From Platerodrilus igneus (taxonomy: Eukaryota; Arthropoda; Insecta; Coleoptera; Lycidae): a stretch of 64,000 nt of DNA. Numbering within the stretch: position 1 is the first letter of the stretch; each line of letters opens with the position of its first letter. The position numbers and the translations under genes were made by a program. Of this stretch, positions 1-11,550 are shown in pieces. The notes below the pieces were generated by a model. The model worked only from the letters and a program-made list of their open reading frames with translations, was not told the origin of the DNA and searched no databases. The DNA is taken from the NCBI GenBank assembly GCA_036346225.1, contig JARFIW010000942.1, positions 1,757,001 to 1,821,000 of the forward strand, in the 5' to 3' direction.

Positions 1-593
1 TGTTGATTCATGTTTGTCTGCGATATGTCAATTATGTAAGTTGTTATTAAGAATTATTTTAGGTCTTTGTTGAATTCCGTTTATTAAAGTGAACACGCAC
101 GAGCGTTCAAAGTATCGCCTCTTGAATTCTCCAAGCCTTTGTAGTTGACATAAATCATTCTATACAGCAATAGCAATTTACAGAAATGGTAGCATAAAAA
201 GTCCGAATGCGTTGATTGTATAGGCAACAACTATAACACTGTCGTGACATAAATAATTTTGGCCGGACGGTTTATAAAGGAAATCTGAAGCAAGAAATGT
301 TTTCTAAATATTATTGCTGTTTTTGTTAATCGATCGATGTTTTGGTCATTAGGCAGCGCTTCGCCCATTTGCAAATTAGTTTGAAACCAGTTTTAGAGGT
401 TTTTAAAGATTTAAAGGACTGGAAATGACAACTACATGAACATTTTATTGGGTATTTACCAAGTAATTAACATTTATGACTATTTACGCGATGAGCTGAA
501 ATTAAAGTAACTGAATTAAAGAGTATAGAAAAGGGACTAATTTATTTCGTATTCCGAGGACCTGTTCTTATCGGATTATATTTTGATGTTATT

Positions 594-648
<55 letters not shown>

Positions 649-1435
649 GGCGCTGCGATACTCGACCGCCAACGCTTTACACGTGGTAGTCCTTGATAAA
701 TGATGAAATGCGAGGTAGGAACATAAACTCTTAAATTAGTTTATGAGATAGAGCTTGTTAAGTTGGAACAAAACAATTATTTTTGGTCATATTTCGCAAA
801 CTGCATTATATATTTTTTTCAAACTTCGCACTCAGTTTTTTTATTTGAAGCTTAGAAGTTGAGCAAAAACTTTTGTTAGAATACTTTGTCCGGTGGCGTA
901 CTATAGGGGGTGGCGATGCCTTTGAACCCCCTTTTCTCTACTGACAAAATTACTATTTTTCTTACTTTATATAAATCTGTGTTTGTATGATACGAAAAAA
1001 TCATAAACTTCAATTATACAAAATCAACAGCTTTTGCAATATTTGGCTTTATACAGAAGTGTACAAATATTTATTAGTATTTATTACAAGTACCGAAGAA
1101 CCGTTCCGAATGGACCTGCACTTTGAAGAAGTTCTAGATTACTAGAACGGGTGGAATGGCTTGCGCTTTTCAGTGATCTAAAGAGCCAAACTACTAGTTC
1201 AACCAAATTAGTAGGGTCTTTGGTGAGGAACCAGACTAAGACAAGTCTGCAGCTCTTTCGGTACTTAGGTTAGCAGAGACCATAGGGATCGGTATGGCAT
1301 TCTGAGACACACTACTCCGATGTTGGAGGCAACGGGAAATCACGGGAAATTCTTCTGGGGTAAAAGATTCCGGAGTTAAAATAGTTCCCCGTTCGGAACT
1401 CCGGGAGGGAACTACTTCGAAGGATGCGATCGGAA
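1..1435. other. Gene-free AT-rich stretch with TA microsatellite
   Basis: No convincing coding region is seen. A TA dinucleotide run fills 596-645. The part from about 1100 onward may be 5' untranslated sequence of the LINE that follows, because the first recognisable endonuclease residues begin near 1465 in the same orientation. The only longer open frame here (1236-1499, minus) has no recognisable motif and lies opposite that LINE, so I do not treat it as a gene. Confidence 0.6.
596..645. repeat. (TA)n microsatellite
   Basis: About 25 uninterrupted TA units. Confidence 0.95.
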
Positions 1436-1464
1436 AGTTTAGAAAAAGAGTCTGGTACGTTTGC

Positions 1465-2640
1465 GAGTCTGAGCTTGCAATGTCAGAAGTATGAAGCAAG
1501 TAGATAAGCTGGAGAGCTTGAAAAATAAAATGGATAGGTTAGCATTAGACATAGTAGGTGTTAACGCGCGAGGGGTTTTATAATTTTATATGTCGACTTA
1601 CTTCAACTGTATTCTATTGTTCTATACATGTCGTTTCTACTCTTCAACAAAGTGAACGGCATGGCTATTTATTGGACGTGTTACGTACGCACTATCACTG
1701 TGTTTTTTAGGGTTTATCTTTAAAATCACATTCGGAGACACTAATGACATAACTCACTTGACCGAACCAACAAACGTTTCTCTTCGATGTCTATGAGCAA
1801 GTGTCAATCGCTACCCCTTTAGTGCAACTTAATTTCTACACGTACAAAGGAGGTTTTATGACAGGATATAACGGGACAAGGGATGATAGCTTTGCTATTT
1901 TATTTACAACTACGAATTTACAACGACTTAAAATTAAACACGAGAATATGCGACAAAGAGTCCAAACAATAGGAATCAGCAAAATTCGGTGGCCAGGGCG
2001 GGGATTTTTGGAATGAAGCCTTTAGGGTAATTCATACAGGCTTATAGGAAGGAAATTCGGGTGTGTGAATAGTTATGCGAAGAAAGATAGAACACTGTAG
2101 AAAACTACTTACAAAAGAACGAAAGAGTACTCATGGTTAGATTAGAATCTAAACGGGTAAATATAGTAATAATACAATTATACACGCCCAGCTCTAGCTA
2201 CAGTGAGGAAGAGGTAAAAGCGATCTACATAGATATCAAAGACGTACTAAAAGCTACGTAAAAGGACATGAAATTTTAATAATTACGGAGGATTTTAATA
2301 CAGCGGTAGGTGAGGGTAGGGAAGGAGCGGTAGTAGGTTTATTTGGTTTAGGAACGAAAAACGACAGGCAATAGGATGGTAGAATTTTGCGACAAAAACA
2401 ATTTAACCATTACAAACACATTATTTCAACATCATGCTAGACGACGAGATACACGTTTAACATGTCAGTAAATATAGAAGGATATCACATAGGTTACATT
2501 CTTGTTCAAGTAAAAGACTGTAGAAGCTTCCCAGAAACAGATATAGACACTGATCACAACATCGTAATTATAAAGGCCGCTCTTAAATTAAAAAATTTGA
2601 AAAAAAAAGGAACGGATAAAGGCTCTTTGACTTTAAAAAA
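1465..2640 (+). pseudogene. LINE endonuclease domain, broken
   Basis: Endonuclease part of LINE copy A, which would nick the target DNA to prime reverse transcription. Readable pieces are CNVRSM and KLESLKNKMDRL before the inserted LTR, ISKIRWPG straight after it, a degraded Asp-Phe-Asn block near 2285-2310 where the usual GDFN reads EDFN, a GLGTKNDR block near 2350, and HIGYIL near 2488 where other copies have QIDYIL. The Gly-to-Glu and Asp-to-Gly changes hit conserved positions, and several frameshifts are needed to link the pieces. Downstream it runs into the RT region. Copy B keeps the QIDYIL block intact, which supports the reading. Confidence 0.75.
1559..1968. repeat. Solo LTR of a BEL/Pao-type element
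   Basis: A 410-bp LTR beginning TGTTAACG and ending CCAAACA. It matches the LTRs at 59469-59882 and 54839-55459 that flank a BEL/Pao element, in the same strand orientation as those copies. It is flanked by GTAGG (1554-1558) and ATAGG (1969-1973), a 5-bp target duplication with one mismatch. Removing the LTR and one repeat leaves the LINE endonuclease reading frame continuous, which shows it is a true insertion, presumably reduced from a full element by LTR-LTR recombination. Confidence 0.85.
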
Positions 2641-2644
2641 CTAA

Positions 2645-4990
2645 AAGATAAAGATATCCACGAAAGATTTGAAAAAAGTCAAATGTATTGTTTAAAAATA
2701 TCGGGAAATTTTTTATACTAAGGAAGTAAAAACAGATTGGAATAACACTAAATCCAGCCTATACATGGCAGCCAGAGATATTCTGGGATATACTCAAAAA
2801 GAAAATTGGAAACCATGGATAACAAAGTATATACTGAATGTAATAGAAGAAACACGAAAATACAAAAATAGATCAAACGAAACAGGAAAACAGAGATACA
2901 AAGTCATAAAATGGGAAATTATTCGCAAATGCAGGAAAGCTAAAGAACAACGGATTGATGAAAAGTGCATAGAGGTACAAACTAAGATCGAAATAGGAAA
3001 GACAGACGAAGCATACAAATTAATTAGAATGAATTTTAGGGATATAAAACCGTATAACAAAAATAAAGGGGCGCGGGAGGAAACGTCATTATAGGAAATG
3101 TAAAAAAAGTGGTTAGATGGCAAGAATATATAGGGAATTTATATCTAGGAGAGGAATTAACAGCATTAGAACAGGAATCAGACATTGGAAAAGATGACTT
3201 GGGATATCCTATACTTAGAGATGAGTTCGAATTAGCATTAAAGGGTCTGAAAAATGGTAAGGCGCCGGGTACAGATAAGGTGCAAGTAGAAACTCTAAAG
3301 GCCGCTGGACAAGTAGTCACAGAACGTCTCTTCCAATTTATAAGCTATATGTATGAGATAGACGAGATACCAAAAGATTTCAAACGCAACATCATAGTTA
3401 CTATACCAAAAGAGAGAGGCGTGGATTGATGTGAAAATTTTCGAACAATAAGTTTGACAGCACACGTGTCAAAAATATTAACTAGAATTGTACAAAGACG
3501 CATGGAAAAACGGAAGAAATATTAGAAGAAGATCAATTTGGGTTTAAGCGAAACCAGGGAACACGGGAGGCTATTTTCGCTCTGAAGGTGATAATGGAGA
3601 AAACAATAGAAAAATGGGAAAGCGTGTATATAGGGTTTGTAGAGCTGGAAAAAGCATTCGACAATCTAAAATGGAAAAAGATGTTCGAAATACTCAAAAA
3701 GAATGGAATGAGTTTTAGGGATAGACGGTAGTGCATAGAGTACAAAGAGCAAACATCGGTAATAGAATTAAAGCAGGAACGTAAAGAAGTAAATATTAAG
3801 AAAGGGGTGAGACAGGGATGTGCCTTATCCCCATTAATTTTTAACTTGTACAGAAAAGACACGAATACAAATGCAGAAAGACATTTGGAATTATTATGCT
3901 TAGATTTGCAGATGATATAGCGGTATTAGGATCTAGGAAGAACGAGTTAAAAGCTTCTCTTAATGAAATGGAAACAATTCTAACAGAGAGATACGGTATG
4001 AAAATTAGCAAAAATAAAACTAAAGTACTAATATGTAAAGGAGGGGAAAATAAATCAAAAACTAGAATACAAATAGGTAACGAGAACTTACAAGAGGTTA
4101 AGGATTTGTGCTACCTAGGAAGCCAAATAACACAAGATGGGAAGAGCGCAAAAGATATAAAACAAAAGATTAGCACAAGGTCGTGCTACATTTAACAAGA
4201 AATTTCAGGAAACTGTGTGTGCTTGCTCAGACTAGAAATGAATGGAGGTACGCGTCCAATCAGTTTCAAGACGGAAACCCAATGACCAAAAAAGTAATTA
4301 CATTTATATCTGATGATTATTGTAATCAACCACAGGTGTTGGTTTTAAAATATTTTCAACTAATATTGATTGTTTAAAAGGATATATTGGAAATGTATTA
4401 ATTCGGCAAATGTTTAAGTGGTGAGGTATCTTGGTAGCCGCAGGTTGCTTAACCACCTTCACGTACCACTGAATATCGGGGAAATAGGGTATATATTTGT
4501 AAAACAATAGAAGGGGAACCGAACTGCATCTAACAAGAAAGAGTAACGACTATCTTTGAAGACGAGAAACATAGAAACAGGAGAAAAGCGTTGACAGCAT
4601 ATGTGTGAAGCACAGCACAGTGCGTCTTTGAAATAGGCGCAGTAGGAGAAGCAGACAGAAAAATGGTAGAAGTCTTTTTGAATGTGGTGCTTCAGATGAT
4701 GATGATGAAAGCATGAACAGACTAAATTAATAACAAAGAGGTTATAGAAATAGAAGGGGAATAAAGGTATCTGTGGAAAACAAAAAATAAGAGACATAGA
4801 AGGGCAGGATACGTTCTAAGGCATTTTTAGATACTACTGCGGGATATATTACACGCAGAGATAGGGAAAAAGGAAGTAGATGTAGACCTGGATAAGACTA
4901 TTGCACGCAGATAGTGAAAGATACAGGCTGGAAATTCCAGAGAAATGTGTAGGTTAGTTCAGAATAGGAAACAATAAGGGTAAGCCTCTA
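2645..4990 (+). pseudogene. LINE reverse transcriptase region, broken
   Basis: Reverse transcriptase of LINE copy A. Blocks in order: KNGKAPGTDK (about 3250-3280), ENFRTISLTAHVSKIL (3436-3483), EDQFGFKRN (3529-3555), VELEKAFDNLKW (3637-3675), KKGVRQGCALSPLIFNLY (3797-3850), the catalytic RFADDIAVL (3900-3930), YGMKISKNKTKV (3990-4025), and CYLGSQITQDGKS (4110-4145). The FADD catalytic pair is intact. At least four frameshifts and an in-frame stop near 3427 break the protein. Downstream to 4990 are remnants of the C-terminal domain, best compared with copy B. The copy cannot encode a functional enzyme. Confidence 0.85.
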
Positions 4991-5021
4991 ACCAATTCCA
5001 GGACTGATGACCTAATGATGA

Positions 5022-5089
5022 TGCGCTTTATATAAGGGAAATTGCAGAACATTTTATCATCAAGTATGATGGAGCAAAACTTTTATTAA
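5022..5089. other. Junction between LINE copy A and gypsy remnant
   Basis: Short stretch with no own feature; possibly the last part of the minus-strand gypsy remnant. Confidence 0.3.
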
Positions 5090-6470
5090 AATCGCATTTT
5101 ATTTTGAAAAAATTGAAGAACCGTTTATGCGTATCTTTCGTCACTAATCGGTTCAATAACGCACTCAAAGCCGTCCCGGATAGCACCATCCAAGCGTCTC
5201 ATCGCCACATCTTATGTCCTTCCGGGTAGGATAACGTCGTTCATCAAACAAACTCGCACAGATACGTCATCTGCCTCGCGAAACGGCACTTTCTCGTTCC
5301 CTACTCTCAACACATCCTCTTTCATATCAATATGGAATCTGTACCTCTTCAAGATATCCATTCCCAAGATAACTTTTTCGGTGATGTTCGTTATTGCTAT
5401 CTGATGGTCAAATACCTTGTCCCCAACTTCGATTTATACATCTAGCATTCCGTGTGTTTGAATTTCTTCACCAGCCATTGTTCGAAGTCGTACAATCGCG
5501 AGTGACACTTTACCATAGTCGCGCACTACATCCGGATTAGCAATTGTTCTACTGGCTTCGGTATCAACCAAGAACTTCTCAGTCTCGCCGTTAAACTGTT
5601 CATATTGTAAATGCTGTCCTCATGCGCTTAGATCGTGCGATGCGAATGATCGTTTCCGGAGTAGAATCTGCGCATGTCGACTTTCGCCCCATCCTGACGA
5701 CCCTCTTTAGTTTTCGGACTTCTCTACTTCCTTCTTGGGCCGTTTACATTTGGCCTGTATGTATTCAAACTCCCGCAGTTCCAGCATCTGGGTCCCGTCC
5801 TTTTGGTTGGTGGTCACGAAGTACTGGTCGAATCACCTCCTCCGTGCTTTCTTGACCCTGCTCGTCTACGTGGAACCTTACTTTACCACAACTACGATGC
5901 GAAACTTGCTTTTCCGCCTCAAATTCTAGAGTATGAGCTAGCGCATCAACTAGGGTTCTTGAGTGAGCCAGCAGTAGTGCTTGCTGGATCTCTCTGTCGT
6001 GTATCCCGTCAACAAAGGTCTGTACTGGCAGCTGTTCTAGGAAGCTATCCGACACTGTTGGTTAGGCTAGTCCCACCAAGCGAGCAATATCTGCTTCAAA
6101 CTCTTGCAAATTTTCTTTGGGCTTTTGGTAACGGTTCTTCACTTGAGCGTGGTACACTTGTTGCAGATGAAAGTCTCCGTACCTCATTTTCATAGCCTTG
6201 ATGTTAAGCTCCAGTAGCTTCTTTGGTCATGGTTTGGTATGGTGTCTGCAGAATATTCAAGGTCTCACCACGTAACGCAACAATCAACGCGGTCGTTCCT
6301 GCCATTTGCTCTCACGGAACATTCGAATTGCTTGAAATATGTCTGCTAAGGTTATTTTCTATCAAGTGTGGGTGGCTTTACTCTGAACTTTGACGTCTGT
6401 TTGTATTCCCCGATATTCTTAAATTCTGGGACTTGCTGTTGTACCACCAGCACTGAATGCTCTGGTGCTT
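5090..6470 (-). pseudogene. Ty3/gypsy gag and protease remnant (gypsy 1)
   Basis: Minus-strand gag-pol fragment of a Ty3/gypsy retrotransposon. Gag starts near 6440 (VQQQVPEFKN) and runs through QEFEADIARL and FVDGIHDREIQQALLLA (about 6010-6050), a pattern shared by many insect gypsy Gag proteins. It is followed by a damaged zinc knuckle (CWNCG near 5780). A protease-like stretch follows (VRLRTMAGEEIQTHGMLDV near 5440-5500; VILGMDILKRYRF near 5335-5375). The usual protease Asp-Thr-Gly reads DTEAS near 5555-5570. Frameshifts and stops are frequent, and no RT, RNase H, integrase or LTR is seen beside it, so it is a truncated relic between LINE copy A and the Harbinger remnant. Confidence 0.75.
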
Positions 6471-6554
6471 GCACTGTTATGGAATTAATCCGTTTTTGGA
6501 AATAATTGACAAGTTTATTTTGTGTCACGTTAATATTGTTTAACTCATCCTATT

Positions 6555-7445
6555 ATATATTGATATTTCCTGTAGCAATTAAATAGTTTAATTCAAGGAT
6601 GTCTAATTCTTCAGGTGCAGGTGGGTAAGGCTCGTTCATGTCTGTTGCTATGTTGTGCAAACCACAGTAGCTATAATTATGGCCATAACGGTGTCTAATT
6701 TCAAACGTAGGCCATAAGTCAGGACTGGGAATTTTCGCTTCCATACTCCAATGAAGCGTTCAATAAGATTGCGAGATCTAATTAACGATTTATTATATCT
6801 TTGTTGACCTGGCGTTACAGGGCTTCAAGATGAGTTAAAAACTAGTTTCTTAAACCATATCCGCTATCACTTTTAAAAATGATTACCATTTTAAATTTTG
6901 TTTTTGACCAGCAGATAATCCTTGCCAATCAATAAGCTGTTGCGAAATTTTCTTGCTTCAAATCGAACCCATAATCTACTATGTGCAAAAATTGTAGCGT
7001 CATGAGCAGATCCTGGTCACCGGACAACTACGTCGACAAATTTCATGTCTGCATTTCCTACAACTTGTGTATTGATGGACAGGTATATCTTTCTGTTTCG
7101 AAAAACTTCGGCGTCAATCCCTCCTTTAAAAAAATAAATAACAATCAATTGCCAAATGTATCCTTTGCGACTTACCTGGAGAGTTTATTCTGATATGCGT
7201 CCCATTTATTACCCCAATGATCCGTGGACATTGGAACATATTGTAAAATGCTTCTTGTTCTCCAACAGTGTCTCTTGCAGTACGCATTTTTATGAATTGT
7301 GGAGAAAGACATCAATTTCCTAGAAACCTTTGCAATAATTCTACTTGCCGTCGCTACGTCCTTATGCATGAAATCAGAAACGGAACTGAGATGCCCTGAG
7401 CTACCATAGAACCGCAAACAACATAACAGCTGGTTTATTGGGCTG
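6555..7445 (-). pseudogene. PIF/Harbinger transposase (HARBI1-like nuclease), broken
   Basis: Minus-strand transposase remnant of the PIF/Harbinger superfamily, whose DDE nuclease cuts and pastes the element. In order: SPINQLLCCLRFYGSSGH (7390-7445), MHKDVATASRIIAKVSRKL helix-turn-helix-like stretch, IIGVINGTHIRI (7190-7235), ADMKFVDVVVR followed by a stop and PGSAHDATIF (6990-7060), a degraded SGYGLRN block (near 6855), and RNLIERFIGVWKRKFPVL (6715-6770). The first catalytic Asp of the usual IDGTH motif has become Asn. At least three stops and frameshifts break it. No companion Myb-type gene and no clear terminal repeats were found. Confidence 0.85.
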
Positions 7446-8700
7446 GCACTATTACTCCTAATGACACAAGTTTCATATTAGTAGTAGTAGAGGTTGTTAG
7501 ATTTGCCATGCTTAAGTGTAGTCAGACCCTAGTTTTGTTAAGGAAGCTTCTTACCTCGAGTACAATTCATCTGCACCTTTCACATTAAAAATAGTCATTG
7601 ATACTTACTTATCATTCATAAACTCTAGCATTAAAATCTGTAACACTGTTTCCTCGTACAATCTTAATCTTTTTAAAAATGTTAGATTACCCATGTCTTC
7701 CATAAAGTTTGCTCTAATATTTAATGCATCTCAGAAATCCTAAATCAATAACTTGGTTCACGTCCATATCGTCATCGAACCTCCTCAGACATTTTGTAAT
7801 CAGATACGGTAAAACTGATAAACAATTCTGATCTTTTACGAATATTAATAACTGCTTTCATAAACTGGCATACACATCGGCCGCTTATAGATTAAGTGGC
7901 ATTTAAGCCCAGGAATATCTGGGGAGTTTAGGTGTGGTTTTGTATACTGTGCAACAACATCTATCACTTTAAACTTAACTTATCTATAAGCTCTAGTTAA
8001 ATTTGTCGGTGCATATGACCCTAATTTACATCACGTCACGGCAATCAAAGCTTTAATCGGAATTTAACCTCAGAACTGACCTGTGATATTTATGAGCGCA
8101 AATTTATATACATTTTAATTGTGTAGATTACTCTAACACGTACCAGAATGCAAATAATATTCTCGAATGTACCTATTGTAATCTTTAGATGCTATCTTTT
8201 ACCTGTCAATCAAAGGATCTAGCACCGCAGGACCTATCACTCATCTTTTGTGTTCAAACGCCTCGCGTACATTCCGATGTATTATTCTTCGACTAAGCGA
8301 CGCTACAGTACATACATTACAATCGATATTTGATTTACATAAAATGTTTTAATAATTAAGACACCTTGGTTTATCGAATATTTTTCCGTAATAAATTTGT
8401 CACGTCTTTATTTCACGACTGTCACATATGAACACTAATTTTTACCAAGTTAGCGGCTAAACAACGTAGTATATTTTCCCGGCAGACACCAATTATTAAG
8501 TACCGAATTGGGGAAAAATTTTGCAGATTAAGTGTTTTGTCGATTTTCTTCAAAATCTATCGCTAAAATTTAGTTCTTGAACGATTAATCATTCCGTATA
8601 CTGATATTACTGATATTACAAATTTGTACATGAATATCAAAAATCTAATAAAGCCCACTTAAAATCTTAGCATATTTTCGCATAATTTGCTATTCCGTGA
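7446..8700. other. No gene seen; possible remains of Harbinger flank
   Basis: AT-rich DNA without long open frames. A small imperfect inverted repeat is present at 7883-7991 and is listed separately. Confidence 0.6.
7883..7991. repeat. Short imperfect inverted repeat
   Basis: GCTTATAGATTAAGT at 7883-7897 is mirrored by ACTTATCTATAAGC at 7978-7991 (one-base gap). It could be a tiny non-autonomous DNA element or a piece of a Harbinger end; no target duplication was found, so the nature is uncertain. Confidence 0.35.
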
Positions 8701-9415
8701 TGTAACAACCCTTTTAACAAATAAAAGGAAAATAAAGGAAATTTTAATAAGTTACGGAACTGGCACCATAGTATAAATAGTTATGCCGTGATTGGCCAAC
8801 CAGTAGATATGAATGAACACATTAAAGGCGGTCAGTACTACGAAACGCTCAATTCTTGAAGGCCAATTCCAGTTCAATTAGTCAGAGGTTAGAAAAACTT
8901 GTTCCGGAAGTTACAAAACCATGACCAACATATACCTTCCAGTATCAAAGGTAGTCCATTAAATGTTTTTAAATATTTAACTTTGGCTGTAAATAATTTT
9001 AATTTTAATACCACTTCAGTTTATTAAATCCTGTGCTATAATTTTCCTTTCAGTTATTGATAGGAAGTGAGAAAGTAAACAGACTTGTCAATGAGCAAAC
9101 AGATCCTACCTGCTTCCAAAGATAAACAGTTTTAGTTTTTAAACGAGACATAATGGCTTGCAAAATAGACCCTTTTCAATAGAATGTTGCGACAAGCTGA
9201 TTTATATATTATTAATGTTATTAATATTGTGTATTTTAGGTTGTTCCATAATTAGTATTGTTAGAGGGCATTGATGTTTAATCGAGAGTGTTGTCCTAGT
9301 TACCTAGAATTAATTGATTTGTGAATATGTCTAATATCGGTGTGATATTTGACTTCTTGGTAATATTCTTTATATGAATAAAGTTACCCACTGGTGTTTA
9401 GTTGGTTAGATATCA
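8701..9415 (+). repeat. 5' LTR of gypsy 2
   Basis: Starts TGTAACAACC, ends GATATCA, and is followed within four bases by TGGCGACGGG, which looks like a primer binding site. A TATA-like sequence (TATAAATAG near 8772) and an AATAAA signal (near 9376) sit where U3 and R signals would be. No second copy was found in the window, so the limits rest on termini and on the gag that follows. Confidence 0.65.
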
Positions 9416-9539
9416 ATTTGGCGACGGGAAAGGGCAAGACCCACTACAAGTGAGTATTGGATGCTAAAGTGGAATAAAAATAGCATCAATTGGTTAAATT
9501 TAACAATTTGATCCTAAAGGGACAAATATTATAATTTAC

Positions 9540-10240
9540 TTTGAGAGAATATAACAGTTTTTATCTGCAATAATGTAGAAGCTAATAGAAAAGTGTCTAT
9601 GTTTTTAACATTGATTGGAAACAAGCTTATGGTATAGTGAGAGATTTCTTGGCTCCATTGTAACCCTGTAGTAAAACTTATCAAGAGCTTAAAAAGGCTT
9701 TTCTCCAAATGGGCTTGTAATAGCAGATGTACAAGTTTTATTTAGCAAAACAAGAAAGTAATGAAGACTTCCAAGCATCTTCAGTAAGATTAAAAAATTT
9801 AGCACAATTCTGTGAGTTTGGTGCATTTTTATGTGATGCTTTGAGACAAATTCGTCTACAGGTTTAGATTAGAAACTATCAAGCGTAAACTATTATCGGT
9901 GCCTGATCTGAAATGGGGGAAAGTGTTGCAAATAGCTGTCTGTCAGTATAGAATTAGCAGAACGGCAAGTTAAACCGCTGGAGTTTGAAGAAAATGCTCC
10001 GATGCATAAATTATCTTCGAGAGCAAATCAACCTGTCAGGTAGTGAATCTTCAAGCGCTAGGTTTGCGGCATGGGATCATTCAAGTAGGGTTCGCTCAAA
10101 GACTTTCAATTCAGTTTGTCAACGATGTGGAAGAAACCATGGCCGTGAAGCGTGTCCAGTCAAAAATTGGGATTGCTTTAGATGTAAACGATGGGGCATG
10201 CAAGACGGATATGCCGAACCTCCATTGTGAATACGATTGA
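9540..10240 (+). pseudogene. gypsy 2 gag, broken
   Basis: Gag of the plus-strand gypsy element, which would form the particle shell and bind RNA. Readable pieces: VSMFLTLIGNKL (9590-9630), YKFYLAKQESNEDFQ and LKNLAQFCEFGAFLCDAL (9730-9845), a run recognisable in many insect gypsy Gag proteins, then a zinc-knuckle region CQRCGRNHGREACPVK...CFRCK (10115-10190) with a regular first CCHC motif and the start of a second. Three or more frameshifts separate the pieces. The protease follows directly, as usual for the family. Confidence 0.8.
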
Positions 10241-10289
10241 CGACTCCCGAAACCTAGATAGTTTATCAGAAGATAAAATCTTGAATTGG

Positions 10290-10434
10290 GAGATAGCCTT
10301 AAAATGTCAGGTCAGAACGAAAAATCGTTGAAAGTATGTAGTAATGTAGAATTTACTAGCATAAAGTTCGAAGTCGATTGTGGTGCCTCAAACTCTGGTT
10401 ATACATTTGTCAGATTTATAAAAATTTTGACCGC
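10290..10434 (+). pseudogene. gypsy 2 protease, first part (split)
   Basis: Aspartic protease fragment with the active-site region FEVDCGASNS near 10369-10398, where Cys replaces the Thr or Ser of the usual Asp-Thr-Gly. The reading frame stops at the GACCGC target duplication (10429-10434) and continues in the same frame at 21849-21990 on the far side of the Polinton-like insertion (FFLPVTNLKVV, VSIAGESSVRV). The uninterrupted frame across the insertion fixes its boundaries to the base. Confidence 0.8.
10429..10434. repeat. Left 6-bp target site duplication of the Polinton-like element
   Basis: GACCGC directly before the element; the identical GACCGC follows its right end at 21849-21854. Confidence 0.9.
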
Positions 10435-10599
10435 AGTAGACCATTATTGGGAATACTGCCGCCTCATTTCCACCAGAATCCCTCATTTCCACATCTGGAC
10501 CAAATTTACATGTAAATTCCCATAAGGTGGAAATGTGGGAGATGAATCTCATCCTTGCTCCGCCTTGCTCTCCGCCTTGCTCGGACACCCCCCCCAACC

Positions 10600-11420
10600 A
10601 TTTTGATTACGTCACACCCGCATTCTTTCCACCCGCGAGATAAATCTTTCTCCACACTTCCACCCACGAGATAAATGTACATTGTTTGGTATCACTTAAT
10701 ATTAGATTTTTCTCAGCTACCCGAATCTCTAAGAACTTTTTAGATGGCATCACCCTCCAGGGAGCTACCCTTATTTTAAGATTTTTTTACCGCTAACATT
10801 CTGAACCAAATAGTTTTCTTCGTCTAACCAATGCATCTTTCGAGATAAACCTATCTTGTTTGGTATCAATTAATATTAGAATTTTTTCAGCTACCCGAAT
10901 CTCTAAGAATTTTTCACATCCCCCCCATGGAGCTACCCTCACTTTAAGATTTTTTACGAGCAGCAGCGATTTTTGACCGTTTTTATAAAATTTTTTAGTC
11001 ATGCAATACATCAAATTAGCCTAGAATTTTATACAGAATTTGAATATGCAAACAGATTTAAAATAGGACCACGCCTTACAAAATTACACACATACCCTCT
11101 GCGAGATAAATCTTTCTCCACATTTCCACCCACGAGATAAACCTATCTTGTTTGGTATCAATTAATATTAGAATTTTCTCAGCTACCCAAATCTCTTTAA
11201 AATTTTTAGATAGCGCTATCCCCCAGGGAGCTAACCCATTTTTAAGATTTTTTTGCTGGTAGCGATTTCTGACCGTCCTTATAAATTTTTTAGTCATGCA
11301 ATACATCAAATTAGTCTAGAATTTTATGTAGAATCCGAATCTGTAAATAGATTTAAAATCGAAGCACCCCTTTCCATTTTACACACACCCTCTAAATGAT
11401 AAATTTCCGGCAGCTCATAC
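10600..11420. repeat. Subterminal repeats, left arm
   Basis: Units starting CGAGATAAA and carrying TTTGGTATCAATTAATATTA and CAGCTACCCGAATCTC occur at about 10669, 10838 and 11133. The last two are about 295 bp apart. The right arm (18770-19375) has only two units. A stray copy of the TTGGTATCAACTAATATTAG motif lies inside the centre at about 14160. Such subterminal repeats often bind transposition or replication proteins; that role is inference. Confidence 0.75.
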
Positions 11421-11550
11421 CTAAAAGAAAATCTAAAAACCATTCTTAAAACTTTTTATTACAGACAATTTTTACTAATACAGTTTAAATTTTTGTAAAC
11501 CACATTTCTAAATACATATTCACAATTTTTTATTTTCAACCTAGAACTTC

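Larger units (their letters stand above)
1440..5021 (+). mobile_element. RTE-like LINE, copy A (degenerate, interrupted by solo LTR)
   Basis: This is a non-LTR retrotransposon copy with an apurinic-type endonuclease at the front and a reverse transcriptase behind it. The domain order and signature blocks (endonuclease start NVRSM, LDIVG...ISKIRWPG split by an LTR, a GLG-x-KND block, RT blocks NGKAPGTD and RFADDIA) resemble the RTE clade as I know it from BovB-type proteins; the clade assignment is inference. The 3' end is a short run of ATG/GAT triplets (ATGATGATG near 5013-5021), not poly(A). A BEL-type solo LTR occupies 1559-1968. Many stops and frameshifts show it is dead. Two further copies lie at 28.35 and 50.43 kb in the same orientation. 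Confidence 0.85.

Noticed and set aside
1236..1499. 87-aa minus-strand open frame
   Set aside because: Lies opposite the LINE leader and endonuclease start; no motif.
4459..4797. 112-aa minus-strand open frame
   Set aside because: Antisense shadow of the LINE C-terminal region.
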